Shown piece by piece: positions 10,206 through 22,985 of a DNA stretch of 64,000 nucleotides. The notes beneath the pieces are model-generated. The model saw nothing but the letters and a program-made list of their open reading frames with translations. It was not told the origin of the DNA and did not search any database. A program made the translations under genes and the position numbers. The stretch's first letter is position 1, and each line of letters begins with the position of its first letter. Source of the DNA: Cricetomys ansorgei. Taxonomy: Eukaryota; Chordata; Mammalia; Rodentia; Nesomyidae. The stretch lies in contig JAMJFZ010001133.1 in assembly GCA_026225945.1 (NCBI GenBank), positions 11,219,501-11,283,500 on the forward strand, read 5' to 3'.

Positions 10206-12395
10206 GAATGTGTCTTATTGTATAGAAAAGAGCTTAAGAAGAGGAGGGTGCTGCAGAGGCAAAAGAAAAAGAATAGAGCTCACGGATTAAAGTTCACAAG
10301 GAAATGGATAGATGAGCACAATGCCAGGAGCTCAGAAGGAAAGATATTCAGATGAACCAGAGCAACCAAACCAACAGAACCGACCCTCCATCTACTTCTG
10401 GGAAACTCTGCCAAGAGGGTAAGTGGGGTTCCAGCTTTTGTGGATGGGCAACCTCAAAATTTGCATTTAATAACAGGAATCTTTAACAGCACTGAAACGC
10501 AGCCTGTATTCCCTAAGTGAAGCTTAGCAAATGTTCAGGCCTTTATGGAGAGTTGTAAAGGTTTGGGATTCCCACTAAAAAGGTGTTGAGCGAGGACAAG
10601 AGAGGAGGGACATCAGACCCAAGGCTCAGTTGAAGAACAAAGCCCACTTTAGTTAGTGGGCAATGATATTACTTCATCATTTAAGAGGTGGAGTACAGAG
10701 TGAGGAACATGGCTAGAACTTTCTTTTAGGACTACTATTGGCCTCCTCAGGGAGGAGTTGGCTCAGGGATAGTCTGAGAATGTAAGACAATTAGGGATAC
10801 TAAGCAAACACTATTTTCAAGGAACAACCAGAAACACAGGCTCGCGACACTGACAAGGATCCCTTTTGCCTTCTTGTTTATCCATAAAAAACTCAAAGGG
10901 GGAAAATGACCTCAGAAGAAATTATGTGTCCTCTAATCATTATTACTTAACTGGATAAGACTCCGTTTTCATTTTAACTCTAATTCACAATTATGAAAAC
11001 CAATTATGTTTAACTTTAATTGTCTTCTCTTTGCCCTGGAGTTGTGTATCAGCTTAAAGTTTTAGGAACCCCCAAATCATTGCTTGACCTCCCATAGCAA
11101 TTGAGCATTTCCTCAGGGACCTGGGGGTGGGGGCAGGGTAGCAATGATATTATGTACTCTTAGTAAAGGACTAAACATTCACCCCGAACTGTAGGGACAA
11201 GACCTTCTAACTCTCAGTAGAAATGAAAGAAAGGAAAAAAGGCAACCAACTAGTTTTAGAACATACAGTGGGAAATGAATCCAATAAATCCAATAAACGT
11301 GAGGTGAGAGGCGTAGAGAAGTTAGCGGGTTGGCTGGAAAGCCTCGGAACACAGTGAACAAGGTCATACCTGGATCATTACAACCATCTGTCTGAGCAGT
11401 TGGCAGCACACAAGCAGTAAGCTCCCTGGCTAGAGCTGCCCCTCGGTGCAGAGTGACAGACAGGGAGCTCGCCATTGTAGATGTGTGATTGCCACTTCCT
11501 CAGGACTTCAAGGAGCTCTGGGCATGCTCCCTGGCTTCTCTGACAGATGTTTTAGAAAAGCTTCTCCTACTTCTCACCTGCATACTAAAGAACTCTGCTG
11601 ATAGCCTGTCCCATTTGATGCCCACACAAACAGGCTGGGTATCACCTTGATTTTGGGCAAAAGATCACTGACCTAAATCTCATAAGAATATGCTGTTAAA
11701 GACAACAGGAGCCACTCTAGAACCCAGTATAGTTGACAAAGGAATTCATAAAAGCTCTATGTGGTGGGTAGGCTGTTGTTCTTCTAAAACAATCCCTCAA
11801 GTTTCTTCATTTGAAAATATACCTTTTCGTTGTATTAATTTGATTGTATTTCTCTGTTGCCTTCTATGGTCTTCATAAGTAATTTTAGCTTCAATCTCCT
11901 ACTCGTAAGACCCTTAGCAGTTTTCTAGAATTAAATCTAATCTCTTACTTGATGGTCTTCATGGTTAGGCTCAGCTTGACCGTCTGACAGCGGCTGGCGC
12001 TGGCCGCCCTGGAACTCGTTTCTTCGCCTTTGTTCCCTCGAGTCTTCTACAACCTGCCCTGTCTTTCCTCTTTTCCTGACTGCTCCCTTGTCTTACATCT
12101 CCATCCTACATCTTCATCAGCAGCTAAAGATTCACTTCTCTCTTACCTAACTCATAGATCCTTCTTCTAAATTCTAAAACTCAAGCATGGCCTTTTCCTT
12201 ATCAAGGTTCTCATAGATCAGGGTCTCTGTTTTTCAAAAGAAATGCCAAACAATGCCTCGGTGAAGTCTGGTGTTACACTGAAAGCGGTGGCTTTTTTTC
12301 CTTTTTTAATTCAAAACCCGAATCAAGCATCATTTCCAGTTTGAATTTTTTTTTCCCCCCACAGGCACATGATAACTCTCCTAAAAATTCTCTCT
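10206..12395. other. Unique sequence
   Basis: About 2.2 kb without a confidently recognised element. A faint MIR-like patch ('tgatgcccacacaaacaggc') lies near 11610-11660 but is too short to call. The minus-strand frame 11179-11475 has no recognised domain. Confidence 0.5.
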
Positions 12396-12430
12396 TGAGT
12401 GTGAGTGTGAGTGTGAGTGTGTGTGTGTGT
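12396..12430. repeat. GTGTGA/TG microsatellite
   Basis: Alternating GTGAGT units change into a pure TG run. It sits at the inverted tail of the following antisense SINE, so it probably arose from that element's CA-rich tail. Confidence 0.9.
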
Positions 12431-12578
12431 TCCATAGTGGGCGTGTGGAGATTAGAAGACAATTTTGTGAAGCATTTCTCTCTTTCCACCTTGATTCTAG
12501 AGATTCTAGAGGCCAAACTCAGGTCACTGGGGTTGAGCAACAAGTTCCTTTACCTGCACAGCCATCTTGCCCGCTGCC
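12431..12578 (-). mobile_element. B2/B3-superfamily SINE, antisense
   Basis: The plus strand reads 'gcgtgtggagattagaagac', 'ttctctctttccaccttgat', 'ggccaaactcaggtcactgg' (inverted B box), 'ttcctttacctgcacagcca' and 'tcttgcccgc' (inverted head). Same family as the copy near 10.1 kb, with the TG microsatellite at its tail. Confidence 0.78.
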
Positions 12579-12619
12579 TTTGACGGAAGTGCTTATTGCT
12601 CTGGGCTGGAATGCTTGGT

Positions 12620-12778
12620 CTTGGCGTTTGCGGCCAGCAGTGTTCAGCTCTGCTGTTCACCGGCAGTGTGACCTCAGGTATGTTGCTTAACCTTGCTAAG
12701 AGCCTCTGCTTTCTTATTTCTAAAATGGAGATAAAAAATAACATCTATCTTAAAGAGTCCCTGCGGGGATTAAATGAG

Positions 12779-12781
<3 letters not shown>
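12620..12781 (+). mobile_element. MIR SINE
   Basis: A clear sense MIR: 'tcagctctgctgttcaccgg', 'cagtgtgacctcaggtatgt', 'tgcttaaccttgctaagagc', 'ctaaaatggagataaaaaat', then 'ctgcggggattaaatgagtg'. It runs directly into an AT array, a position where MIR normally has an AT-rich 3' end. Confidence 0.82.

Positions 12782-12837
<56 letters not shown>
12782..12837. repeat. AT dinucleotide microsatellite
   Basis: An uninterrupted AT run of about 55 bp immediately downstream of the MIR. Perfectly palindromic and probably length-variable. Confidence 0.98.
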
Positions 12838-12842
<5 letters not shown>

Positions 12843-15800
12843 CAGATCATACGCCAGCGTGGTCTCTGTCTTATCTCATTCTTTGTATTTTTATTGATAA
12901 AATGATGCTTCAATAAAGTAGAACTATGACAGCTGTTTGTCAAGTAAATAAACCAGGAAAGGGATGTCCGATGCTTCTTTTTACTAGAGTCTAAGTTTAA
13001 AAATGGAGGCTGTCCTTCACCATAGCTTTTCCACACAAATTAACATGAGGTTTATAATATGTGATCCATAAACATCTTCAGAGCTTTGTAAATGTTAATC
13101 CAGGGGCCGCAGATTGAGAACAATACAAGTACAATTGCAGTACCACATTAACAACGCCACAGCATTGCACACGAAGGTTGGGAGGCACAGTCCCTTTGTT
13201 TTAAAGCTTCCCGTTGAGAAGATTATTTAATGGGCACAGTTGTTTTTAGCCAGTCTTTTATGCTCCAATGCTACCAGCAAACCTACACCACAGCTGTGAG
13301 TGTGAATGGTGGAGGAGCTGGGGATGTGCAGAATGCCAGTACAGATCCCACGAAGCCCAATGTGAGTCTGGACCCCAGACCGAGCTGTCAACCAGAAAGC
13401 TGCAGAGATGTGCAGTAGATCCTCTATAGTCTGGGACTCTGAACCCAGAGGAGTGTGCCCCTAAGCCACGGCTTTGGCAGGCCTTACTGAGTGAACCGCA
13501 GCAGGTATGGACCAATTTCACAGTCCAGCAGACACACACACTCACGTCAGGGACCACACTGCGGAAAAGGCCGTGAGTTGTTTGTTCACCTCGAAATGTG
13601 CACACTGGCTTCTCCCTCATGCCTGCTTTGTCACTCAACCTCCCTCTCTCTGTACAGGAGAGGTTTTCTCCACCCTACCCCCCAGTGCTTTTTAAAGTAA
13701 CATCAGTGGAACAGCTAATGAGACGGTGGAAAGCAAGCTGGTCCCTTCAGGGCTGCTAATGACTCCATGCCTGGGAGCCTAATCAAAGATTTGTACATTT
13801 AATTGCTGTCAAGTCAGCTCCAACCACCTGCCATTTCTGCAGCACCTGAGCTCCCAACTTGGTAGCCCCTGATTCTAAATGAACCCATCACTGTTTGTAA
13901 TGGCTGGAAAAGTCAGGCTGCTGGGCAACCTTGAACCAGGTTTATCCAGGAGGGCAGAGGCTGCCTGAAGCAGGGGTGTCACTTCCCTCATGGACTTGGC
14001 CTTGGAGAAGACACCTGCTCTTTTTAGGATCTGATGTCTCCTTTTCTAGAGGAAAATGAAAGGTGTTTGAGGGTGGCACGTGGACAGGAGAGATGGGGAG
14101 AGGTGACACTGGACCACAATCTTTAGAGTCTGACTTAACTTCTGACTCCAGAGCTGGTTGTAACATGGATCAGTGTGTGCTGACACTCTTTCAGAGAACA
14201 TGGTAGCTACCATGTTTTATTGTCTTTCCTCCAATCAGGATGGAATTACCTTCTAGGTTCTTTTGGAGAGTGGGGAATGAGAGTATCTTAATGTGGACCT
14301 GGATTTAACTTAATAGGTATTAAGTTAGCTGCCTGTGGGGTCTACGTTAATGGGTAAGTGAATGGTGCCTAGCTATTTTTCAATTACAATAAAATACTTT
14401 AAACTCATACACTGAAATCTAACCTTGCCTTCTTCATCAACTATAGCTACATCATGAATACTAGTTAACTCTGATTTTTCTGCCTTAGTTCCTGGAATGG
14501 CTGTTTCAAATGTGAGCAAGTAGTCAAACCATCGGTTGGATATATCAAACATATTCCTAGACTCCAAGCCCAAAGGTCCTGATGCAGTTGACCTAAGGTT
14601 TGGTTAAATGATATGCTAGTCAAACAAACTCTTGGTCTTTGCTAATCCCGTTGCGGGGCAGGAATGGATGGTGATCTTAAAACCTGTGCTTCTGGTGCCC
14701 TGCTCCTCACTGATAGGAGGATGGAGCTCATATACTGAGAATTTAACCAGCTGTGTCTGCCTGAGTTGGCCAAGGAAGAGCCTCTGGCTCTGAGAACATA
14801 AGGAAGAGAAACACGCCCCCCCCCCAACACAGGCCAAAACTCATACATCTCTGAAGGAGAGGCTGAACCAATGGCTGGGCCAGAAGAATGCTCTGCCCCA
14901 GAAACCCTTTGGGAATTCTTTGGGAATTTGTTCCTCTCTCAGGTGACCATGCAAGGGGTATCCCAGCAGTGTCAGGATCCTAGTTCAACAGGACGCTGTC
15001 TATCTGCCTTTCCTTCTGTGTTGTAAGAGGTACATCATTAATTCAGATGTACAAATAAAAGGAAAGGTGAATATTCTCATGTGTTTTTCCATATCCTTGA
15101 CAGTAAAGAAAAGAAAAAAAAATCAGAATCAAAACAAAATGACAGCAGAGGAAAGGGAGTAAAGCTGTTCGGGCTGTCAGTGTTCATTATCCAGGCTCCT
15201 GCTGGCAAGCCTTTGGTTGAGGCAACTGGGAACTGGGAACACTTTTCATTATTTACTAAAAAATGAGGAGACTTTTTTTTTAATTGACAACATTTCTTAA
15301 ACATAACCCAATTTGCAAAATAAGTTAGAAGTGGACAAATACCTCTACCCTTTTACAGAAATCTCCTGCCTCTGAATCTCCAGCAGCATGCTGATTTGGG
15401 ACCAGCTAGTTGGTCTGATAAAGAAATTGCAATGACTGGCTATGGCCCTAAAGCTTTCTATCACTTGTTTACTTGATGTTTTCCTGTATTTGTTTGTCTT
15501 CCTCTCCTCTACATAGTTGTCACCACGTTCCAGGCAAACACACACTTGCTTTAGTTTCCCCGTTGCTGCCTCAAATCTCTCTAATCAGGGGCCCTGGAAA
15601 AGTGTGTGTGATAACCTTAATGGAAAGCTAAGTCCATTTCTAAAAAGTAAACATCATCTGATCTGCCAATCTGACAGAAAGATAGTTAAATGTTATTCAC
15701 GTAGGCCTCTAAATCTTCCCCCAGAGAGCTTAAAATCACAGAAATAAGAGACATTCATTCTCTAGTCACCTCCGGAATTTAGGTCTGAAATTTTCTATGA

Positions 15801-16199
15801 TCTGAGAAAACAGAACAAAAGAACAAGTACTATCAGTCCGACAAGATCCACAGTAGCAAGTATGTATGTAGGCAAGTTATATATTTTCATAAAAATACTC
15901 AACTGGTAGCCGTCCAGGTTGGAAGAGCTCACACTCTTCAATTATCTGGGAGCAAAATGCCCTAGAGAAACTTCTGGCCATAGATTCCTTTGAGTGACTA
16001 CATGGGAACAATGTGTGTGATGTCACACCATGCTTGTCTTGATGGCTGAGCTGAAAGACACTATTCTGGGAATGTCATCCCTGGTCAGTGCAGATCCCAG
16101 CTGCTGGGGCTACCTCTTCACTACCACCTTTGTGGCAGGATGATGCGGTATCCTGTTCTAGTTTGTGTGACACAGCTTTGGAGCCATGTGGACATGTGC
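12838..16199. other. Unique sequence block
   Basis: About 3.4 kb without a recognised repeat or exon. The opposed frames at 13230-13418 (+) and 13258-13638 (-) carry no recognisable domain. Short C and A homopolymers occur at 14817-14825 and 15110-15121. Confidence 0.45.
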
Positions 16200-16332
16200 T
16201 CCCTTCCAAATTGGCAAACAACTTTAAGGCCAGGATCCCGAATGCAATCATCACTGCACCCTGCTGCCTCAAGCAGAGCCTGGTCCCTGGTAGGTACTCA
16301 GGAAATGCTTCCTGATGGAAGAAATGGTGGCT
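16200..16332 (+). mobile_element. L2 LINE 3' end fragment
   Basis: The stretch 'agcagagcctggtccctggt' followed by 'aggtactcaggaaatgcttc' and 'ctgatggaag' parallels the L2 3' terminus ('agtgcctggcacatagtagg' then 'cgctcaataaatgtttgttg'). Ancient and diverged; only the 3' part is recognisable. Confidence 0.55.
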
Positions 16333-16966
16333 ACACTGAATGCAGTTCTGGAGATCCTGTGCACAGTCATGGTCCATCGTTTCTGCAGAATCTATTGTGT
16401 TTTTAATGCTGCAAATCAGATTCGGATCAAGCCAAGAGATTCTTACTGCTTTGCCCTTATAACAGGCAGTCAAGGCATAGATGTGCCCACAGGTTAAATT
16501 GCTAAATTGCTGCTTCTTGAGAAACAGGATTAAAAGCAGGTCAAGACTGCTCTGTGTCTCACAGGGTTCACGTGCTTTCCTCCTGTTGGCCCCATAGAAC
16601 CCAGCACTATGGAAAAATCAAAACGCCAGGAAGTGCATCTCTAACCATGTTATTTGCTTCTCTCATCATGTGAGTTGGATGTTCACCTTCTCTGATGTAG
16701 AAGGAATTCTGGCCCATAGAAGCCTTTCTTTTTACCCTGCAAGTCTTTCCAGGAGTGGTAACGCCAGAAGGTTGCCCTGGGGTTTGGGCAGAGGACTCTG
16801 CTCAATCCAGCCTAACTCTGGTACTTACCGTTTCTGGACAGTGGTGGCATCAGTGAAGAATGGTCTCTGAAAATCTTGACTTCATCACAAGTGTGGCTTT
16901 CATTACCCATCAAGTGTAGCCCAAAAAATTAACACAAAAAGTCGCACTTTAAGAAATCTAGTCACA
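16333..16966. other. Unique sequence
   Basis: No element or exon recognised. Confidence 0.5.
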
Positions 16967-17115
16967 GCCCTGTGTGGCACTACATGACCGTAATTCTTGA
17001 GCCCAGGATGCTGAGAACGAAAGAGAGTTATTAGCTCAAGGCCTGCTTGGATTGCATGACAAGTTCACCAGTCTGGACTACATAGCAAGCATCTGACTCA
17101 AAAAAAAAAAAAAAA
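16967..17115 (+). mobile_element. Old B1-like (7SL-derived) SINE
   Basis: A diverged sense B1/PB1 pattern: 'cagccctgtgtggcactaca' (box A region), 'taattcttgagcccaggatg' (for 'taatcccagcac'), 'agctcaaggcctgcttggat', 'ctggactacatagcaagcat', and a terminal A run at 17100-17115. The high divergence suggests an early rodent monomer. Confidence 0.7.
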
Positions 17116-17176
17116 GCAAAAACAATAAAACAAGCAAACAAGCATCCCCACATATAGCCCAAACCAAACAGAGAAA

Positions 17177-17206
17177 GCAGCAGCAGCAGCAGCAGCAACA
17201 ACAGAC
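17177..17206. repeat. CAG triplet microsatellite
   Basis: A short run of CAG units passing into CAACAA, not in a recognisable coding frame. Confidence 0.9.
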
Positions 17207-17453
17207 CAAGCCAAAATAGTAGTACAATTTAAAAATGTAGCTGAAAAAGCCAGGCACTTACTGGAGGTAGTTGATGAGTTTCGAAATATCCCAAGAGACA
17301 GTGACAGCAGCCTATCCTCGGGTGGCGCAGCAAGGACGTGTGAGAAACAGTGGAGATGAGCTCGCAGAACATCGTGCGGCATAATCGGGCATGCGGCTGG
17401 CATCTCTAAGGCTTTTGGGCCTTAGAAGTTGGCCTTAGAAGTTCAGTTGCCCC
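17207..17453. other. Unique sequence
   Basis: Short unique spacer; a 13-bp direct duplication ('ccttagaagttgg' type) occurs near 17420-17438. Confidence 0.4.
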
Positions 17454-17477
17454 CCTCTCTCTCTCTCTCTCTCTCCT
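17454..17477. repeat. CT dinucleotide microsatellite
   Basis: About eleven CT units. Confidence 0.9.
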
Positions 17478-20042
17478 CCTTGCCTGGCCTCCCCCAGCTC
17501 CTCAAAAGGAAAGGAAGATAGGCTTTGCAAATTTCCAAATTTCCTCGTTTTGTTCCTTCATCCCTCCTTCCAAGGTGTGAACCGCCCCCAGTGGGTGATA
17601 GGCAAATCTGAGGTTTGTGCAAAAAGAAAACGTGAAGGCTGGGTGAGAGACAGTCATTAGATAACAAGGAAGATGTGGACAGATGCAAGCCACTTCTGTC
17701 CTTTCTTCTGTCTCTCCGATGCATGGTGGTCTACCTAAGAAGAGGGGCTGAGCGCCCGCTGCAATGCAAACACACGCAGCACATGACCCATCCCTGGTCC
17801 CGTTTCCTCTATGTTCGCTAACCCCGCATTCCGTATTCCTGAGCCTCCGTTTTTACTGCAGCTCTATGGAACATTGGAAAGTGTTGAAATGGAGGAGGGC
17901 TGTGAAGATGCCATATGTTTTGTGTAACTATCCCAGAACCACACAAGACTCTTAGGCAGTGTGCCAGAGAGAGAGCGAGGAGAGGGTCTAGCCAGGACAT
18001 GTGACTTATCAGCAGTCACTGCAAGCGTTTCCTCCACTGTAAACGTCCTGACACCCTGACCCTGCTGCTCTGAAAATTTCCAAGACTGTTCCTATGCCAA
18101 CCCAAAACATTACATGACCTATGCTACTTGCGCAATACAGCGGTGGGGTCTGTCGTACCAGGAGGATGTGTGAGACGTTTGATTTATTGCTCATTCTCTC
18201 CTATGGGAAAAGCTAGTGATTTCACAGCTGCCAACAGAACTGGATGAGACCTTGAAGTGCCGTGTAGATGCACAGCTTTTACATGCCTTCACTGTCTCAC
18301 TTTTGAATGCCCGCCACACTTGGGAAATATTGGACAACGTACCTAAAAATTCCAACTATCTAGATAGCTTCGCTGTGTGGTCCAAGCAGCCAAGTGCCTC
18401 GCTAGAGCATCCCATTGGGAATCAGATGTTTGCTTTTATGTCACCAAGCCTGACCATTCTAGTTTTTAAAAATTAAATTTTAAAAAATGGATATTTTCTC
18501 TTTCTTTTTCAGAAATTTACCATTTGCCTCAATGTTTATCTTTAAGGAGAGAAAAGTATTAACTCTCTCTACTAGTCATTTTGTTCTGGTGATGGACTCA
18601 ACCGAAGCCTGATGAACTTCATTACCATCAAAAACCCTCACCAGACTAACGAGAGCAACAACACAAGTCTTGCATCTCAGTCTGCTGTGATCTGGCCAAG
18701 TCACATCCCCAACCTCTGCTCATTCCCCTGTACATAAGGGTGGACTCCCCCCAGAACATTCTTTAAACGGCCAATCACATGGAACCCTGAGAAACCAGAT
18801 GTTGCTGCATCCTTTTACACAGAGAACTTTCAGACAACTGCCCTGTGCTCTAGAGGATATCCGCCTGTGAGTCTGAGGCTAGCTCTCACCCTACCCATCT
18901 CTTTACCGTCCTAATGCCCACCCTTCATGACTTCTAGAGATATAGTTTGGACTGCTGCTCCAACAAGTGCTGTCTGTGGCCCCCAAAACATCCGTTGGTT
19001 TGCCCTGTCTGGTGATATGGCTGAACCCTGATCCCCTATTCAGTTAGCAAATTAAGTATTCCCAATTGAAAACAGCTACCTGAGTATGTATAGGGGTTAA
19101 GAATAACCGTATAATCTCAGTCATTCTGACTCATTCCTTCATTTTTTTTTTACAAAATAAATAAATAAAAGAAAGAAAGATACTTAAAAATTCTTCTGTC
19201 GGACTTGTTAAGTAATTCACATGTAGTAAAATCTATTCTTCTTGGTATACAGATATTTAAAATTGAGCAGATATATTACTGTGTGACCATTGACACGATC
19301 CAGTAACAGAACAGTTCTATTTCATTCCAAAATCCCTCGTGCTTGCTTAGGTCAAGATTCCTGGCAGCCTTATTCTAGCCACTGGGAACTTCTGACTGCG
19401 TATCCGCCTTTTCCGTACCCCCTCTACACGTAGTCACACAGGGTAAAGGCTTTTGCTCTTTGCATTTAGCACAGCACACATGAAATCAATCTTTGTACCA
19501 ATCACTGGTTCCTTCTGTGTTGCTCAGTGTTTGCATCGCAGGCAGTTTGACTGCCTGCTGTGTACCAGCGGAAGGAGACTAGATCGTTCCCATTCAGGGT
19601 GAACGTTAACAAAGCCGGAAGCATTTGTGTAAAGAATTTTGTGCATGCATATACTTTAGTTTTAAGGCATTTGGTCTAAGAAGTATGTGGAAATTTAGCT
19701 CCTGGTGAGCACTTGGAGCCTGGAAACCTTAGGGGACCTCTGGGAAGAAGAGAGAATGTTTCCTTAGCCAGTCCTCGGTCAGGCCCAGACCTGTCAGTTA
19801 AACGTGGGCTAGTTGCAGCAAGAGACTGTTATTATTTCCACTGAGGACATTTGTGGAGTAGAAATTAAAATTAACTCTCTTTCTCTGAGGCCCTGGGGAA
19901 GAACATAAGTACATGTTGGCAACCATCAATTTAGTGGGCCTAAGGTTATCCAGGTGGCTCCGGTAGTGTTTTCAGGGATTGTGGCAATTCCCAGTGCAGG
20001 TCACTTGTGTGTGCGAGAATTGCTCTTCAAAAAAAGGGTAAA
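17478..20042. other. Unique sequence block
   Basis: About 2.5 kb with no recognised family. The frame 18216-18476 is open but has no known domain and no splice or start context I can support. An AAATA/GAAA-rich patch lies at 19155-19181. Confidence 0.45.
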
Positions 20043-20047
20043 CGTGC

Positions 20048-20453
20048 TGTACTAGTTAGGGGTACTATTTCTTTGATGAAACGCCATGAACAAAATCAAG
20101 TTGGGGATGGAAAGGGTTTATTTGATTTACGCTTCCACAATGTAGTCCATCACGGAAGGAAGTCAGAACAGGAACTCAAGCAGGACTGGAACCTGGAGTC
20201 AGGAGCTGATGCAGAGGTCATGGAGGGGTGCTGCTTACTGGCTTGATCCTCATGGCTTGCTCAGCCTGCTTTCTTATAGAACCCAAGGACCACCAGCCCA
20301 GGATGGCACCACCCACAATACAGTGTCTCCCCCTCCATCAATCATTAATTAGGAGCATGCCCTACGGCCTGATCTTACAGAGGCATTTCCCCTGTAGTTC
20401 CCTCCTTTCAGATGACTCTAGCTTGTGTTGAGTTGATATAAAACTAGCCAGCA
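20048..20453 (-). mobile_element. Solo LTR, antisense, ERVL/MaLR-like, with 5-bp duplication
   Basis: On the minus strand the element starts TG (complement of 20452-20453) and ends CA (complement of 20048-20049). Its 3' part has the 'aataaaccctttcc' polyadenylation region and ends 'cccctaactagtaca'. Flanking pentamers are cgtgc (20043-20047) and catgc (20454-20458), 4 of 5 identical, as expected for an ERVL-class duplication with one later mutation. I recognise this as a common rodent LTR family but cannot name it securely. A second fragment of the same family lies near 35.7 kb. Confidence 0.75.
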
Positions 20454-20690
20454 CATGCCCTTTAATAGTAATCGTGACTGAAGAGCCTGTGAGTAGTATT
20501 TACTAACAAACTTCATCTTCATCAAGTTGGAGTAAACTTTTCTTACTAACTTTGGTGATAGAGAGATATCCGTATTTCTTAGTTAACATAGCCGTATTAG
20601 GATTTTCTTTCTTCCTCCTCTTCCTCCTTTTCCCTTCCTTCACCTTCTTCCCCCGCCCTCCTCCTCTTTTTCCCACCTTCTCTTTTGAAA

Positions 20691-20895
20691 TGCTGAGGCT
20701 TGAGCTCAGGGTCTTAAGGCAAGTGCTTTGTCACTGAGCTAGAGCCCCAGCTCTTTTTCACTTTTTATTTTGGGACAGGGATCAAAATGACACAAGCTAG
20801 CCTTAAACTTACTCTGTAGCCTGGGATGGCCTTGAACTAATTTGATCTCCTTCCTTCAGGCTGCTGGATGGATCCCAAGTTTGTAACACCAGGAA
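20691..20895 (-). mobile_element. B1-ID composite SINE (B4/RSINE1-type), antisense
   Basis: Plus-strand order is an inverted tRNA/ID-like half ('gaggcttgagctcagggtct', 'gtcactgagctagagcccca') and then an inverted B1-like half ('ttattttgggacagggatca', 'aacttactctgtagcctggg', 'atggccttgaactaatttga'). On its own strand the B1-like half therefore comes first and the ID-like half second. Diverged; preceded by a CT-rich stretch (20608-20672). Confidence 0.75.
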
Positions 20896-20958
20896 AAGTC
20901 TTAATCCTTACTGAAAATTTCAATGTTATCGCCAATTCAACGCTCTCTCTCTGTACTA

Positions 20959-20975
20959 AAAAAAAAAAAAAAAGC
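20959..20975. repeat. Poly-A run
   Basis: A run of about 16 A with no recognised adjoining retroposed copy. Confidence 0.85.
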
Positions 20976-20999
20976 AGACGCTTTCTAAGTAGTGTTCAG

Positions 21000-21455
21000 T
21001 TTGGCCCCATATTGGGGTTTGAATATGAAGTGTCCCTCTAAAAGACTCACACAATAAAGGCTGGTTCCCACCTGGTGAGATTGTGTGATCTGATTGGATC
21101 GTGAGGCCTCTAACCACATCCATGGATGACATAGGTCTGACTGAAGAAAACAGGTTGTAGAATGAAGGATACCTGCGAAGGGTATATCTTACCTTCGCAT
21201 CTTCTTCTTCCTCTCTTTCCTGATTGTCTGAGGTGGGCAGCTTTGGGCTACTGCAGGCTTTCTTGCAGGGTGCCCTACCTCATTCACAGCAATGGAGTCA
21301 CATGACCATGCACTGAAACCTCTCCAGCTGTGAGCTGAGGTGATCCTTTTCTCCTGAGTGTCAGTTTTCTTAGTGGAAAATGAGCAAATGCATTCTAGAA
21401 TCCCATTCAGCCTTCCCCTCCATTCTATAGTACCACCCCAGTGATAACATCTCAC
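21000..21455 (+). mobile_element. MaLR-type LTR (MT/MLT-like)
   Basis: Sense MaLR structure: 'ggggtttgaatatgaagtgt' at the 5' end, a central 'attggatcgtgaggcctcta' block, a CT-rich middle, and 'gcactgaaacctctccagct' with 'gtgagctgaggtgatccttt' and 'gtcagttttcttagtgg' near the 3' end. Diverged and lacking a clear CA end, so the right boundary is approximate. No target duplication identified. Confidence 0.68.
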
Positions 21456-21548
21456 CGCTAGATATTTTCAATTCATATAGGGTCCGTTCGTTACGAGCAT
21501 GTCTAGTGTTGAGTCATAAAGATGATGCACTCAATCTATTTTAACTAA

Positions 21549-21572
21549 AATATATATATATATATATATATA
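21549..21572. repeat. AT dinucleotide microsatellite
   Basis: About eleven AT units. Confidence 0.95.
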
Positions 21573-21624
21573 AATCAGATGGGGAACAATTAAGGTAGAC
21601 ACGTAATACTGACCTCTGCCATCT

Positions 21625-21626
<2 letters not shown>

Positions 21627-21656
<30 letters not shown>
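21627..21656. repeat. TG dinucleotide microsatellite
   Basis: About fifteen GT units. Confidence 0.96.
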
Positions 21657-21657
<1 letters not shown>

Positions 21658-22949
21658 CAAGTATATCATATGCACAGTGGAGGATAAAGTCCTGAGTGAG
21701 GGTCCATGGCTGATAGTTGTCTAACTGGAACAAAACCCAAGCAGAAAAGCTAGCCTGTGATGAGACAGCCTCCCTCTTCTCTCTATTTCTCCCCGCAGAC
21801 GCTCTATCTCTCTTCTCTCTGGGTGTTCACTCACAATTCCCTTCTCTCTCTAAACTGATTGTCTCTACTTGTTTCTCAGCGTGCAAGTGGATGACATGTT
21901 TGCCCCAGATTTAGTGTATGTGGCGTATCGTTTACAATTTCACCACCATCTGATTCTATTCTCTGTGGGTCTTAGTTCAGTATCTAGAAGGAGATGCTCT
22001 GGCGATCTAGGCCGGAGTTGTAGTTGAGATGCCGACCAACCATACAATCACTTGAAGTCCCAAAGAGGAAGGCCCATGAGGACAACAGGGAGGTTGGGCA
22101 GTGAAGTTCTACGGGGGGGATGGGTATAGAGTGGAACATCATGACATCTAAGAAACTCATGAAAAATAAAACTGGTTGGGTACAGGTGTGTATGGCAATA
22201 CGCACTGAAGAGAACAAAGACTTAACTTCAAGAACATTCAGCAACTATGCTGCTGGACACATAGGAGATATTTCATTCAGCTCTAATATCCAGGGAGGGT
22301 TACCAGGATATCACAATGTCTGCAGCAAGTATCTTACGAGAACTGGAAAATGTTCAGCTGGGAACAACAGTATTCAAACTTTAGGGTAAGACTATCACTC
22401 TTATAAATTGCAGTGGTGACATTGTGGAGAATGTTTCTACTTTCTTCATTCTTTCTTTCCCCTCCCTTCTCTTCCTCAAACTATCTCCTGTCTACCACAC
22501 CTCCCTCCATCCTTCATTCTTGCAACAATCAGGCCAAGGCCAGTCCAGTGATGCCCCAGTACCCGAGCTTAACATACCACTAAATGGAAAATATAAAGAA
22601 GCTAGTTTGATAAGAAAAACAAGTTTAATTTCTCTCAGACATGGAAATCCCTGAGAACATATTCTGTCTTGATATAAGAAAGATTTAATCAACATTTAGC
22701 TGTGTGGAAAAGTGAGTTTCCCATCATGAGGGGTATTCAAGCAGATACATCACCACCTGTGAAGTTTACAAAAGAGGGGATTCTTGTATTTGCTTAGAAG
22801 CTAGAGTAAATAACGTTTAAAATCACATCCAACTTTAAGTTTCTATAGTACTACAATAGGAAAAAAAAGGCTATTTATTTCAATCATTGTTGATGTCTCT
22901 TGGTAGATTTTAAATACCACTGTGACATGTACAAAAAGCTTAAAAACAA
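21657..22949. other. Unique sequence
   Basis: No recognised element. Small frames on both strands (for example 22120-22389 and 21984-22244) have no known domain. Confidence 0.45.
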
Positions 22950-22985
22950 GGAGAGAGAGAGAGAGAGAAGGAGAGAGAGAGAAAG
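22950..22985. repeat. GA dinucleotide microsatellite
   Basis: GA units interrupted once by AAG. Confidence 0.95.

Noticed and set aside
16075..16473. 132-codon minus-strand frame
   Set aside because: Overlaps an L2-like fragment; no domain, start or splice context recognised.
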